From NCBI GenBank assembly GCA_004298615.1, contig SCPX01000066.1, positions 1 through 40,423 on the forward strand: a stretch of 40,423 bases of DNA, written 5' to 3'. Below the pieces are notes generated by a model. The model was given only the letters and a program-made list of their open reading frames with translations, was not told where the DNA came from and made no database searches. Below, piece by piece: positions 7,252-13,797 of the stretch; within the stretch, counting starts at the first letter, position 1; each line of letters begins with the position of its first letter. This DNA comes from Patescibacteria group bacterium (GTDB lineage: Bacteria > Patescibacteriota > Patescibacteriia > SCPX01). Position numbers and translations under genes: made by a program.

Positions 7252-7812
7252 TTATTTTTTATTATCTGACGGCGTCCAGACGGCGTCTTTTATCCCTTGA
7301 TTATAATTAGCCGCGCGGGATAAAATAAACAAAAGATCGGACAAACGATTTAGAAATTTTACGGGGATCTCGCCGATATTTTCTTGCTGGGAAAGTTTTA
7401 CGGATATTCTTTCTGCCCGGCGACATACTGTTCGCGCGATATGCAGAGCCGCGCCGCTTAAGCCGCCGCCCGGCAAGATGAATTGTTTAAGCGGCGGCAA
7501 TTTCATATCGTACCTGTCAATAATTTGCTCCAGCCGTTTGACATCGTTTTCTGACAAGCGAGGAATTTTTCGGCCAATCTTGGCGTCCCGCGGAGCGGCC
7601 ATATCCGATCCCAGCACGAAAAGATCGCTTTGCAATTCATTTAACACTCGATCAATTTCCAAAGACGGCCTTTGCGCTCGCGCAAATCCAAGCGCCGCAT
7701 TCAATTCATCCACCGCTCCGTACGCCTCCACGCGCAATGAATCTTTCGCCACGCATTCATTATTAAACAATCTGGTCTTTCCCTTATCGCCTTTTTTCGT
7801 GTAAATTTTCAT
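7252..7812 (-). CDS. PduO-type cob(I)alamin adenosyltransferase
   Basis: This 186-aa enzyme transfers adenosyl from ATP to cob(I)alamin to make coenzyme B12. The family signatures are complete: N-terminal TKKGDKGKTRLF (ATP site), VEAYGAVDELNAALG, the CRRAER helix (130-135) and LNRLSDLLFILSR (154-166). ATG 7812 is taken rather than GTG 7821 because family members start MKIYT. It lies 12 bp after the SRPBCC gene and 2 bp before the eight-cysteine gene. No B12 biosynthesis genes or B12 enzymes are in the window; a class II ribonucleotide reductase elsewhere is the usual partner in such genomes (inference). Confidence 0.92.
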   Translation of the reverse strand: MKIYTKKGDKGKTRLFNNECVAKDSLRVEAYGAVDELNAALGFARAQRPSLEIDRVLNELQSDLFVLGSDMAAPRDAKIGRKIPRLSENDVKRLEQIIDRYDMKLPPLKQFILPGGGLSGAALHIARTVCRRAERISVKLSQQENIGEIPVKFLNRLSDLLFILSRAANYNQGIKDAVWTPSDNKK

Positions 7813-7824
7813 AAACTGCACAAA

Positions 7825-8271
7825 CTACACACTTTTCGTAGTTTCCAAAATTTCCTTAAGTTTGGCAAGCGATTGCTTGAGATTGACTTGATGGATTCCG
7901 TCTACCACGACTGCAGCTAATGCGGCCAGCGCGCCTTTGAGCACAGTACTTTCAACAATTATTGTTAATTTTGTTCCATCGCCGGAAGGTTCAAAACAGT
8001 AAGTTCTGAAACTGTCGGCGTCTCCGCAAGTTTTGACCACCCACTTTTTCAATGGCTCCAGCTCCATCACTTCGCCTTTGCCGTGAAGTTCAACGCCTAT
8101 CAGATTGACATGCCAATCCCATTTTTGGCCGACTTTAGCCGTCTTCGGCGAAATGTTGGTTTGCTCAATAATTCCCGGGACAAATTTCGAGCCATTCGCC
8201 GGATCGGTGACATACCCAAACACTTTCTCAATCGGTGCGTTGATAATTATTGATTCGGTGATATTCGCCAT
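7825..8271 (-). CDS. SRPBCC (START-like) family protein
   Basis: A 148-aa single-domain protein of the polyketide cyclase/dehydrase superfamily. The N-terminal strand and helix SIIINAPIEKVFGYVTDPAN, the GQKWDWHV/GEVMELEP beta-strands, the WVVKTCGDADSFRTYCFEPSGDGTKLTIIV hairpin region and a long C-terminal helix are typical. These proteins hold hydrophobic ligands in a helix-grip cavity, but the ligand cannot be predicted. A TATAAT lies about 10 nt before the ATG with no clear -35. It heads a short run with the adenosyltransferase and marks the end of the accessory island. Confidence 0.85.
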   Translation of the reverse strand: MANITESIIINAPIEKVFGYVTDPANGSKFVPGIIEQTNISPKTAKVGQKWDWHVNLIGVELHGKGEVMELEPLKKWVVKTCGDADSFRTYCFEPSGDGTKLTIIVESTVLKGALAALAAVVVDGIHQVNLKQSLAKLKEILETTKSV

Positions 8272-8301
8272 AAGTTTGTGTATTATAAATTTATTTATTT
8301 T

Positions 8302-8583
8302 TTAATTTTTTCTGCTCGTGGTTTCCGCGTATGCCGAGTCAGTTAGATAAAATTTGCCGTCAGAAGCTTGCATTTTCAGTTGGTTACATTTTGTAACCAC
8401 CTCGCTCCCCTCCTGTTTTAATCGATTTTTGAGCACTTTCCAATAATTTCTTGGATTTTCACTCGCATTTAATGCGCCTATTATATCAACTACCGAAAAA
8501 AACCACAATTCTTTTTCCTCGTCCCAATGGCGGCGAATTTGCTTGCCTTCAAAAATTGTGATTTGTTTTTTGCTTTTTTCCAT
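8302..8583 (-). pseudogene. Truncated BRO-N / DinD-like protein (93-aa N-terminal remnant)
   Basis: From ATG 8583 the frame carries a well-preserved BRO N-terminal domain: KQIRRHWDEEKELWFFSVVDIIG, ENPRNYWKVLKNRL and DGKFYLTDSAYAET. Full BRO/antirepressor-like homologues are usually two to three times longer. Here the frame stops right after the YLTD-xxA-x-ET segment, and the following AT-rich DNA shows no continuation in any frame. It begins 4 bp after the preceding stop. BRO-N domains bind DNA in phages and mobile elements. Truncation, and probably loss of function, is the best reading; a shortened functional DNA-binding protein is not excluded. Confidence 0.7.
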
Positions 8584-8587
8584 AAAA

Positions 8588-9100
8588 TTATGACTGTCTG
8601 AGTTTGTCGCAAAAAATTTGTCCGAAGCTACCGGAACAAACATCCTTATCGTTCAACATTACCTCCCGTACTTTCATCCAGTTTGCACTGGGAAAGTTTT
8701 GTTTTTCAAAAAACTCTTTGAAATCTTGGTTAAAGAAATCAGCAAATTTTTCAAAAGTAGTAAGACCTCCTGCGCGTTGTGCAATATCCCACGGCCTCGC
8801 GTTCATATTGCTAATACAATACTCAATTTTTGGATAAAGCGTGATCGACTGAAATTTTCCGTATTCATTTTTGAAGTAGGTGTACATCACTTGGTCAATA
8901 AGAATCGTGAATGCGAGACAATACAAAAATCTCATAGTATGCCAAGGATCGGTTTTAACATGGGACATGGTATTTTCATTCAAATCTTGAATAGGAATAT
9001 AAACATCCTCGCCCGGATGTTGGTGAACCATTTTTGATTTCGCCATAAATTCGGCAAAATCAGCGCGGAAATTTTTGCAATAATAATCTTTTGGTTCCAT
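8588..9100 (-). CDS. Unknown 170-aa island protein
   Basis: No family recognised. It appears soluble and is rich in aromatic residues and acids. Notable segments are MVHQHPGEDVYIPIQDLNENTMSHVKTDPWHTMRFLY in two halves near the N-terminus, a central hydrophobic helix (LAFTILIDQVMYTYF) and a Phe-rich stretch (FADFFNQDFKEFFEKQNF). There is no signal peptide. It lies 12 bp after the DUF262/DUF1524 gene and 4 bp before the BRO-N fragment, so it is in the same transcript. An open frame on the opposite strand here is an overlap shadow. A partner role for the nuclease is only a guess. Confidence 0.65.
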   Translation of the reverse strand: MEPKDYYCKNFRADFAEFMAKSKMVHQHPGEDVYIPIQDLNENTMSHVKTDPWHTMRFLYCLAFTILIDQVMYTYFKNEYGKFQSITLYPKIEYCISNMNARPWDIAQRAGGLTTFEKFADFFNQDFKEFFEKQNFPSANWMKVREVMLNDKDVCSGSFGQIFCDKLRQS

Positions 9101-9112
9101 ATTATTTGAATA

Positions 9113-10894
9113 CTACTTTCTATCTATGTCAAATATCTCCAATGCAATACTTACAAGCTCCTTGGTTCTATTTTCTATATCATTAATTTTCCATTCATCT
9201 TTTATGGCTAACACATTATTTAAAAACAATTGATTTTTATATCCTATATTTTTACCTTTAGAATCTTTTCTATCTCGCTTTTTTATAAATTCAAAATTAG
9301 ATAGACTTTGGTTATAAATAGTCAAAGTTAGGTTTCCCAATTTATGTACGTATTTTTCTTGTAATGCTTCTGCTTTTTCCCTATCACCGTCCGCTATCAT
9401 TTCAAGCCAATACTTAGGTATATTTTTTCCTTCCGGAAAAACATGTTCTATAGACCAAATGAGTTTATTACTTCGATCTTTTTGCCAAAAGTTCGGATTG
9501 ATTTCTTTTGTTTGCCTTTTAACTTCCTCGATTTTGCTCAAAATGAATCTAGTCGCCTCAACATTCATCTCATAGAGGTCGCCATTTAGATATTCTTCAA
9601 ATTTATCCTTAGGAGAAAATCGCTCATTATTTGTAAAATACTCTACTAAATATTTGATATTTACTTTTTCTTTATCATTATGTAATTCCTCAACAATATC
9701 AATAAATATTTGGTCTAGGTTTCTTGTATTCGGGAAGTCGGTTATATTTCTTCTAATAAAATATTTCACAAGTAGCCGTATAATTTCTTTGTAGAAAGAA
9801 ATTTCTTGTCCTTTGTAGTTAGAAAATAGAAATAATAGAAATGCGTACGCTGGCGCTGCTTGAACATTAGATAAATCTATAAGCTCCGCCTTTATACTAA
9901 TGTAGGGTTCTAATTCTAAATCGTCTGGGAAAACAAGCTCATTATAAATTGATGATTTTTGAATCAATTGATCAAAAATATAGGTTGGATTTTTAGCAAT
10001 TAGCGTTTCGTATATTTTAATGATATTTGATCTTGTAGCTTTTGAATAATTACCCACTTTTATATCAGCACTTGATTTAAAAGCATTGTAAAATTGTCTG
10101 ATGAATCTTTCTTGAATCGTATATTCTGGTAGAGCATTGATAATCTTATTCCACTTTGTAAATGATTCATCAATCGTCAAGCCCGCCTTTTTTTCTAGTT
10201 CTGAAAGCATCTTATTTTTAATAAGATCAATTGCAGATAATGGTACGCCTCGATTATTTAAACTTTCAAAAAGGAGAAAAGCGTCAGAATGAGAGCTAAC
10301 CTCAATTTTCACAATCATTGTCGCTTTTATTTTTTCTAGCAGACCGAATAACTCCTTTTCGCTAAAATTTTCTAATTTATTTAAAAAATATTTGTATGCT
10401 TTATATATTCTTCTGTTTCCAATATTTTTTAGGCTTGTATCGCTAAAATCAATAACTCCAATTTCACTTAAAACTGCTTGATAATCCTGATGATTATTGT
10501 TTTGGTAAGACAATTCTATCCGTAGATTTTTATTATGTTTAAGAATCAAGCTCCATTTTAAATTAGTTAATTCTGATTTTAACTCATCATCATTATCTTT
10601 AATTTTATCTTTCAATAATTGATAGATTACTGAAAACACAAGAGAAACCGTCGTCAATCTTTGTTGCCCGTCTATTAATTCAAGTTCTGGATTGAAAGTG
10701 TCAGTTCCTTTGTTGATGCATATAATTGAACCGATAAAATGATTTCCGTCACTTTCTAAAACATCGTTTAGTAATTCTTCCCAGTTATCTTTATTCCAAA
10801 TATATTCTCGTTGAAATTTTGGAATGATATATTTAGTTTTGTTGTCGGGGGCAAAAATTTCGGACAACAAATATTTATTAGCGTTATTAATCAT
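9113..10894 (-). CDS. DUF262-DUF1524 protein (GmrSD-like nuclease)
   Basis: This 593-aa single-chain protein joins a ParB/sulfiredoxin-like DUF262 NTPase domain (about 5-230) to a C-terminal DUF1524 HNH/His-Me nuclease domain (about 440-590). DUF262 motifs are PKFQREYIW (25-33), LIDGQQRLTT (73-82) with the DGQQR signature, and FESLNNRGVPLS (209-220). DUF1524 shows IEHVFP (482-487) with catalytic H484 and HKLGNLTL (517-524) with N521. This is the GmrS-GmrD architecture of type IV restriction enzymes that attack modified phage DNA; the real target is unknown. Its start overlaps the stop of an XRE repressor remnant by 8 bp. The AT-rich composition differs from the flanking housekeeping genes. 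Confidence 0.88.
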   Translation of the reverse strand: MINNANKYLLSEIFAPDNKTKYIIPKFQREYIWNKDNWEELLNDVLESDGNHFIGSIICINKGTDTFNPELELIDGQQRLTTVSLVFSVIYQLLKDKIKDNDDELKSELTNLKWSLILKHNKNLRIELSYQNNNHQDYQAVLSEIGVIDFSDTSLKNIGNRRIYKAYKYFLNKLENFSEKELFGLLEKIKATMIVKIEVSSHSDAFLLFESLNNRGVPLSAIDLIKNKMLSELEKKAGLTIDESFTKWNKIINALPEYTIQERFIRQFYNAFKSSADIKVGNYSKATRSNIIKIYETLIAKNPTYIFDQLIQKSSIYNELVFPDDLELEPYISIKAELIDLSNVQAAPAYAFLLFLFSNYKGQEISFYKEIIRLLVKYFIRRNITDFPNTRNLDQIFIDIVEELHNDKEKVNIKYLVEYFTNNERFSPKDKFEEYLNGDLYEMNVEATRFILSKIEEVKRQTKEINPNFWQKDRSNKLIWSIEHVFPEGKNIPKYWLEMIADGDREKAEALQEKYVHKLGNLTLTIYNQSLSNFEFIKKRDRKDSKGKNIGYKNQLFLNNVLAIKDEWKINDIENRTKELVSIALEIFDIDRK

Positions 10895-10973
10895 ATTGTA
10901 ATTTATTTAAAAATTCTATCATTGGAACGCCTAATGATTTGGCGATTTTTGCTATAAATTTAAAAATATTTAT
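10887..10973 (-). pseudogene. C-terminal remnant of an XRE-family HTH regulator
   Basis: Between the 99-aa gene and the nuclease gene a short open stretch encodes FIAKIAKSLGVPMIEFLNKL and a few more residues to a stop at 10889-10887. This is the last helix pair of a Cro/CI-type helix-turn-helix (the usual pattern is LxKIAKALGVxxxxLL). No start codon or N-terminal HTH precedes it, because an in-frame stop lies just upstream. Its TAA overlaps the nuclease ATG by 8 bp, the spacing of a coupled regulator-effector pair. The N-terminus was probably deleted when the 99-aa gene was joined next to it. Confidence 0.6.
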
Positions 10974-11259
10974 TTATTGCCAAATCTCTATTCAGTACGC
11001 CGCCTTCTCTTTCCTTTATATCGTAAGTCCAATATTTTCTATTTTCAAAATATAAATATCTGAAAGTGGTTTGATGAAATTTTTCATCAACGCCATTTTC
11101 TTCAATTTGTTTTATAAACCAATCGTATTCTTTCTGACCTTCCGTATCTAAGTTGTCGTAAACCACATATTCATGCGGCGCGGTTTTTGCGTATGTTTTG
11201 GCGAAAATCCAGGCATTGCCGTCAATAAATTTTTTCAATCTGATTTCATTTTCTGTCAT
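10960..11259 (-). CDS. Conserved small protein, 99 aa (unknown)
   Basis: A soluble protein rich in aromatic and charged residues, with AWIFAKTYAKTAPHEYVVYD near the N-terminus and FRYLYFENRKYWTYDI followed by LNRDLAINKYF near the C-terminus. The FAKT...PHEY and Y-x-Y...YWT...NR pattern resembles a widespread small hypothetical family, but I know no function. It is complete, with no signal peptide. It sits between the two nuclease genes, 33 bp from the DUF91-like gene, so it may share their transcript. Its stop overlaps the XRE remnant region by a few bases. Confidence 0.65.
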   Translation of the reverse strand: MTENEIRLKKFIDGNAWIFAKTYAKTAPHEYVVYDNLDTEGQKEYDWFIKQIEENGVDEKFHQTTFRYLYFENRKYWTYDIKEREGGVLNRDLAINKYF

Positions 11260-11292
11260 ATTCTAAACATTCAAAACATTTCTCAAGTACCG

Positions 11293-12363
11293 TTATTTTT
11301 TAATGAGTTCCTCAATTACTTCTATTAATTTGTCAGTAAATTCGCCCCATTCTTTTAATTTATATGTTGCAAAATGTTCTTTCCAATCGTTTTGTAATTT
11401 AAGTCCGGTTTTTTCTTCTATTAGTTTCCCAAATAAATCTCTATACTCCTCGGTATTTTTAGACTCATGCAGCCAATGGAAATTCAGACTTAGCACACCA
11501 TTTGAACGAACGGTAATAATTGACTTATTTTCACTTATCTTTTCAACGACGGGATTAAACGATCCTCTAGTATTACCAGTCCCCCAATAAATTATGGAAT
11601 TGCCCTTACAAAAGTTATACAATTTTTTGATAGAATCTAGTTCCTTGCCGCTAAAATTCTTATTAACTTCATTCATGAATTGCTCTTCATCCCAGACTTT
11701 TCTTTTAGAACTAGATCTTATTATATCCTTCTTCACCTCCGCTCCGAATATTCTAGGAATTATAATCTCGTATGTATCATGCTTGTAATATTCAAGCTCC
11801 ACGGCATAGATATCAAATTGGCTGTTTTGGTTGACATAAAGGATTAAGTCCTTAAGTCGGGCATCAAGACTATCCATTAGAATAACAAAATGGAGAACGC
11901 CGCCGCTTAAATTGTTTTTGACCGAATCAAGATGTTGACTTAGCTCTTCATCGGATAATCCGAAGTATTCTTGGAGTTTTTGGTTGAGCGGGATTTTGAA
12001 TTTTTTTTGGACGCCATCGTCAAGAATTGAAATAAACTCACTGGAATCCCCCGAGTGTTTCCAGAGCGCCGCGCCGTAATCAAGCGCTTGCGCGATAACC
12101 GTGCGCTTGTCCGGATTTTTATACAGTTTGGTTTCTACGATGTAGATCTCCCCGTCTTTATCTATACCGATCGCGTCAATGGGTCCGCTGTTTGTCGGAA
12201 ATTCGCGCGCGAGAATGAGCAATTTGATATCTTCTTTGATGTCGTAAAGAGGGATGCTCTCCGGATTTTCATGGATATACCGTTGAAGATCATCTTCTTT
12301 GTCAAAATCCGACTTGTCCACTCGTACCGCGTTTTTACCGTTTTTGGAAATAATGATTGACAT
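11293..12363 (-). CDS. PD-(D/E)XK nuclease family protein (DUF91-like)
   Basis: A 356-aa protein whose first 100 residues form a restriction-endonuclease-like fold: E-rich helix 1 (DKEDDLQRYIHENPE), GPIDAIGID with D63, YIVETKL with E77-x-K79, and AQALDYGAAL with Q92. This D...ExK...Q set is an intact PD-(D/E)XK active site of the NucS/DUF91 type. The C-terminal half (about 225-356) includes SIIYWGTGNTRGSFNP and a Trp-rich FHWLHE segment, and looks like a separate recognition domain. It is the first gene of the accessory island and begins 43 bp past the broken tRNA-Gln copy. A role in defence or repair is inferred from the fold and the neighbouring DUF262/DUF1524 nuclease. Confidence 0.82.
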   Translation of the reverse strand: MSIIISKNGKNAVRVDKSDFDKEDDLQRYIHENPESIPLYDIKEDIKLLILAREFPTNSGPIDAIGIDKDGEIYIVETKLYKNPDKRTVIAQALDYGAALWKHSGDSSEFISILDDGVQKKFKIPLNQKLQEYFGLSDEELSQHLDSVKNNLSGGVLHFVILMDSLDARLKDLILYVNQNSQFDIYAVELEYYKHDTYEIIIPRIFGAEVKKDIIRSSSKRKVWDEEQFMNEVNKNFSGKELDSIKKLYNFCKGNSIIYWGTGNTRGSFNPVVEKISENKSIITVRSNGVLSLNFHWLHESKNTEEYRDLFGKLIEEKTGLKLQNDWKEHFATYKLKEWGEFTDKLIEVIEELIKK

Positions 12364-12405
12364 AATGATTCATCGCGTTTATTAGCTGCTAGATTCCATC
12401 CGCGC

Positions 12406-12499
12406 CTGCGGGACTAGGATTCGAACCTAGATTAGCGGATTCAGAGTCCGCTGTCCTACTTCACCCCGCCAAAGGCGGGGCAAGTTAGACGATCTTATT
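12406..12499 (-). pseudogene. tRNA-Gln(CTG) pseudogene with palindromic insertion
   Basis: The 3' half is a normal tRNA: anticodon arm GCGGA-CTCTGAA-TCCGC, T arm CTAGG-TTCGAAT-CCTAG and 3' acceptor strand TCCCGCA, the last two identical to the intact copy next door. The D stem (GTCT/GGAC) also survives. The 5' acceptor strand reads AATAAGA and cannot pair with TCCCGCA, and a GC-rich hairpin of about 26 nt fills the D loop. The anticodon stem differs from the intact gene by compensated changes, so the copy once evolved as a working tRNA before it was damaged. Confidence 0.8.
12458..12485. repeat. Palindromic insertion (hairpin) in the tRNA-Gln pseudogene
   Basis: ACTT-ca-CCCCGCC-aaa-GGCGGGG-c-AAGT: a 7-bp GC stem (12464-12470 / 12474-12480) with a 3-nt loop and an outer 4-bp stem. 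It interrupts the D loop. GC-rich hairpins of this form look like dispersed small palindromic elements of CPR genomes (inference from memory). No second copy was noticed in this window. Confidence 0.7.
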
Positions 12500-12516
12500 T
12501 TCATTCCTTTCCAGAG

Positions 12517-12587
12517 CTGCGGGACTAGGATTCGAACCTAGATGACCAGATTCAGAGTCTGGTATCCTACCATTAGATGATCCCGCA
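12517..12587 (-). tRNA. tRNA-Gln (anticodon CTG)
   Basis: A complete 71-nt cloverleaf: acceptor TGCGGGA/TCCCGCA, D arm with AATGGTA loop, anticodon stem CCAGA/TCTGG around loop CTCTGAA (anticodon CTG, codon CAG), and T arm CTAGG-TTCGAAT-CCTAG. The discriminator is G and CCA is not encoded. It begins 6 bp after the dnaX stop on the same strand, so it may be processed from the dnaX transcript. The damaged copy lies 17 bp downstream. Confidence 0.95.
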
Positions 12588-12593
12588 ATAATA

Positions 12594-13676
12594 TTATTCG
12601 CTCGTCAATTCCACTATCGCCATTTCTAAAGGCAGTTGCGGAATGTCCACTAATTTCATCCGGCCCTGGGCGATGATCAAATTGTCCAAAATTTTTACCA
12701 ATTGCTTTTCGGTTGATTTTTCCGCCAGAGTGATTAACTCTTTTTCCGCTTCAATTTCCACATCGAAAAATTCGGTCAATTCTTGGGCGCCGGCGGATTT
12801 CAATACCATTAACTTGCGGGAAAATTCAATCAATTCTTTCAATAACTCTCCCGCATCCGTGCCGCCGTCAATGGCTTCATTTAAAGTAAGGATCGCCTGA
12901 CGCGCATCTTTTTGAATTATGCCGGAAAGAATTTTCAGGAGCTGATCGGTTGATTGCCTGGGCAAAATCACATCCACCGTTTCATCGGAAATTTTATCAT
13001 CGCCAAGCGAAAAAAGTTTCCCTAAAATTCCCTCAGCGTCACGGAAAGATCCGCCCGCGGCTTTGGCCACTCTTTTTAAGCCGTCATTTGAAATGATCCG
13101 TTTTTCTTTTTGGGAAATTTCCGAAAGCCTTTTGACAATGTCCTCAATTCCGGCGCGTGAAAAATCAAAACGCTGGCACCGGGAAACAATGGTTTTTGGG
13201 AGTTTGTTTATTTCCGTGGTGGCAAGAATAAAAATCGCGTGCTTGGGCGGCTCTTCCAGAGTCTTCAGCAAAGCGTTGAAAGACTCGGTGGTCAGCATAT
13301 GCACTTCGTCAATTATATACACTTTGTACGGAAACACAGATGGAAGAAATCTGACATTTTCCCGCAAATCCCGGGCTTCTTCAATGCGACGATTAGACGC
13401 ACCGTCTATTTCAATCAAATCAATCGCCCGATTTTCCTGCATTGCCCGGCAGTTATCACAAACCGTGCATGGTTCGCCATTTTTTTGATTCAGGCAATTA
13501 ACCGCTTTGGCGAAAATCCTGGCAGTCGTAGTTTTTCCAATTCCCCGCGGCCCGCAGAAAAGATACGCATGCGCGATGGATTTCTCCTCAATTTCATGCA
13601 TCAGAGTCATCTTGATGTGATTTTGCCCCGTGATCTCGGAAAATTTTTGAGGACGGTATTTTCTGTATAAAGTCAT
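12594..13676 (-). CDS. dnaX: DNA polymerase III subunit gamma/tau (gamma-only form)
   Basis: This 360-aa AAA+ clamp-loader ATPase opens the sliding clamp for the replicative polymerase. Motifs are Walker A GPRGIGKT (42-49), zinc module C61/C70/C73/C76, Walker B with sensor IIDEVHML (121-128), LATTE and the SRC arginine-finger motif (165-167). Domain III helices follow and the protein ends near 360, so the tau C-terminus that binds DnaB and the polymerase is absent. No slippery A-run programmed frameshift is needed or seen. The leader carries dense inverted repeats, and tRNA-Gln follows 6 bp after the stop. Confidence 0.95.
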   Translation of the reverse strand: MTLYRKYRPQKFSEITGQNHIKMTLMHEIEEKSIAHAYLFCGPRGIGKTTTARIFAKAVNCLNQKNGEPCTVCDNCRAMQENRAIDLIEIDGASNRRIEEARDLRENVRFLPSVFPYKVYIIDEVHMLTTESFNALLKTLEEPPKHAIFILATTEINKLPKTIVSRCQRFDFSRAGIEDIVKRLSEISQKEKRIISNDGLKRVAKAAGGSFRDAEGILGKLFSLGDDKISDETVDVILPRQSTDQLLKILSGIIQKDARQAILTLNEAIDGGTDAGELLKELIEFSRKLMVLKSAGAQELTEFFDVEIEAEKELITLAEKSTEKQLVKILDNLIIAQGRMKLVDIPQLPLEMAIVELTSE

Positions 13677-13713
13677 AACTAAAGATTTTGTTAAAAGTTG
13701 TACGCCATAGTTG

Positions 13714-13797
13714 CCCGTACGGTCAAACGGTTTGATTTTACGGTTTTATACCGTTTGACGAAACCGTATAACAATACGGGTGGCGAAACCGTTAAAC
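13714..13797 (-). repeat. Dense inverted and direct repeats in the dnaX leader
   Basis: Between the 191-aa gene and dnaX lie a 10-bp inverted repeat GTCAAACGGT (13722-13731) / ACCGTTTGAC (13750-13759), a second pair CCCGTA (13714-13719) / TACGGG (13775-13780) and a direct repeat CGAAACCGT (13759-13767 and 13784-13792). ACGGTTT or its complement occurs four times. The block reaches into the end of the upstream gene. It could fold as nested hairpins in the dnaX message; no U tract follows, so it is not a classic terminator. Confidence 0.7.

Noticed and set aside
8618-9037. 139-aa open frame on the plus strand
   Set aside because: It is fully antisense to the 170-aa minus-strand gene, which fits the operon spacing. 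It has no promoter or Shine-Dalgarno and its composition looks like a shadow.
12458-12485. GC-rich hairpin as an intrinsic terminator or CRISPR repeat
   Set aside because: There is no T tract on either strand and no second copy or spacer pattern. It lies inside a tRNA D loop.
12458-12485. A tRNA intron
   Set aside because: Bacterial tRNA introns are self-splicing group I elements of hundreds of bases, usually in the anticodon loop. This is about 27 nt in the D loop and the acceptor stem is also broken.
12594-13676. Programmed frameshift in dnaX to make tau and gamma
   Set aside because: No slippery A6-7 run with a downstream stem is seen in the 3' half, and the gene ends where gamma would end, with a tRNA 6 bp later.
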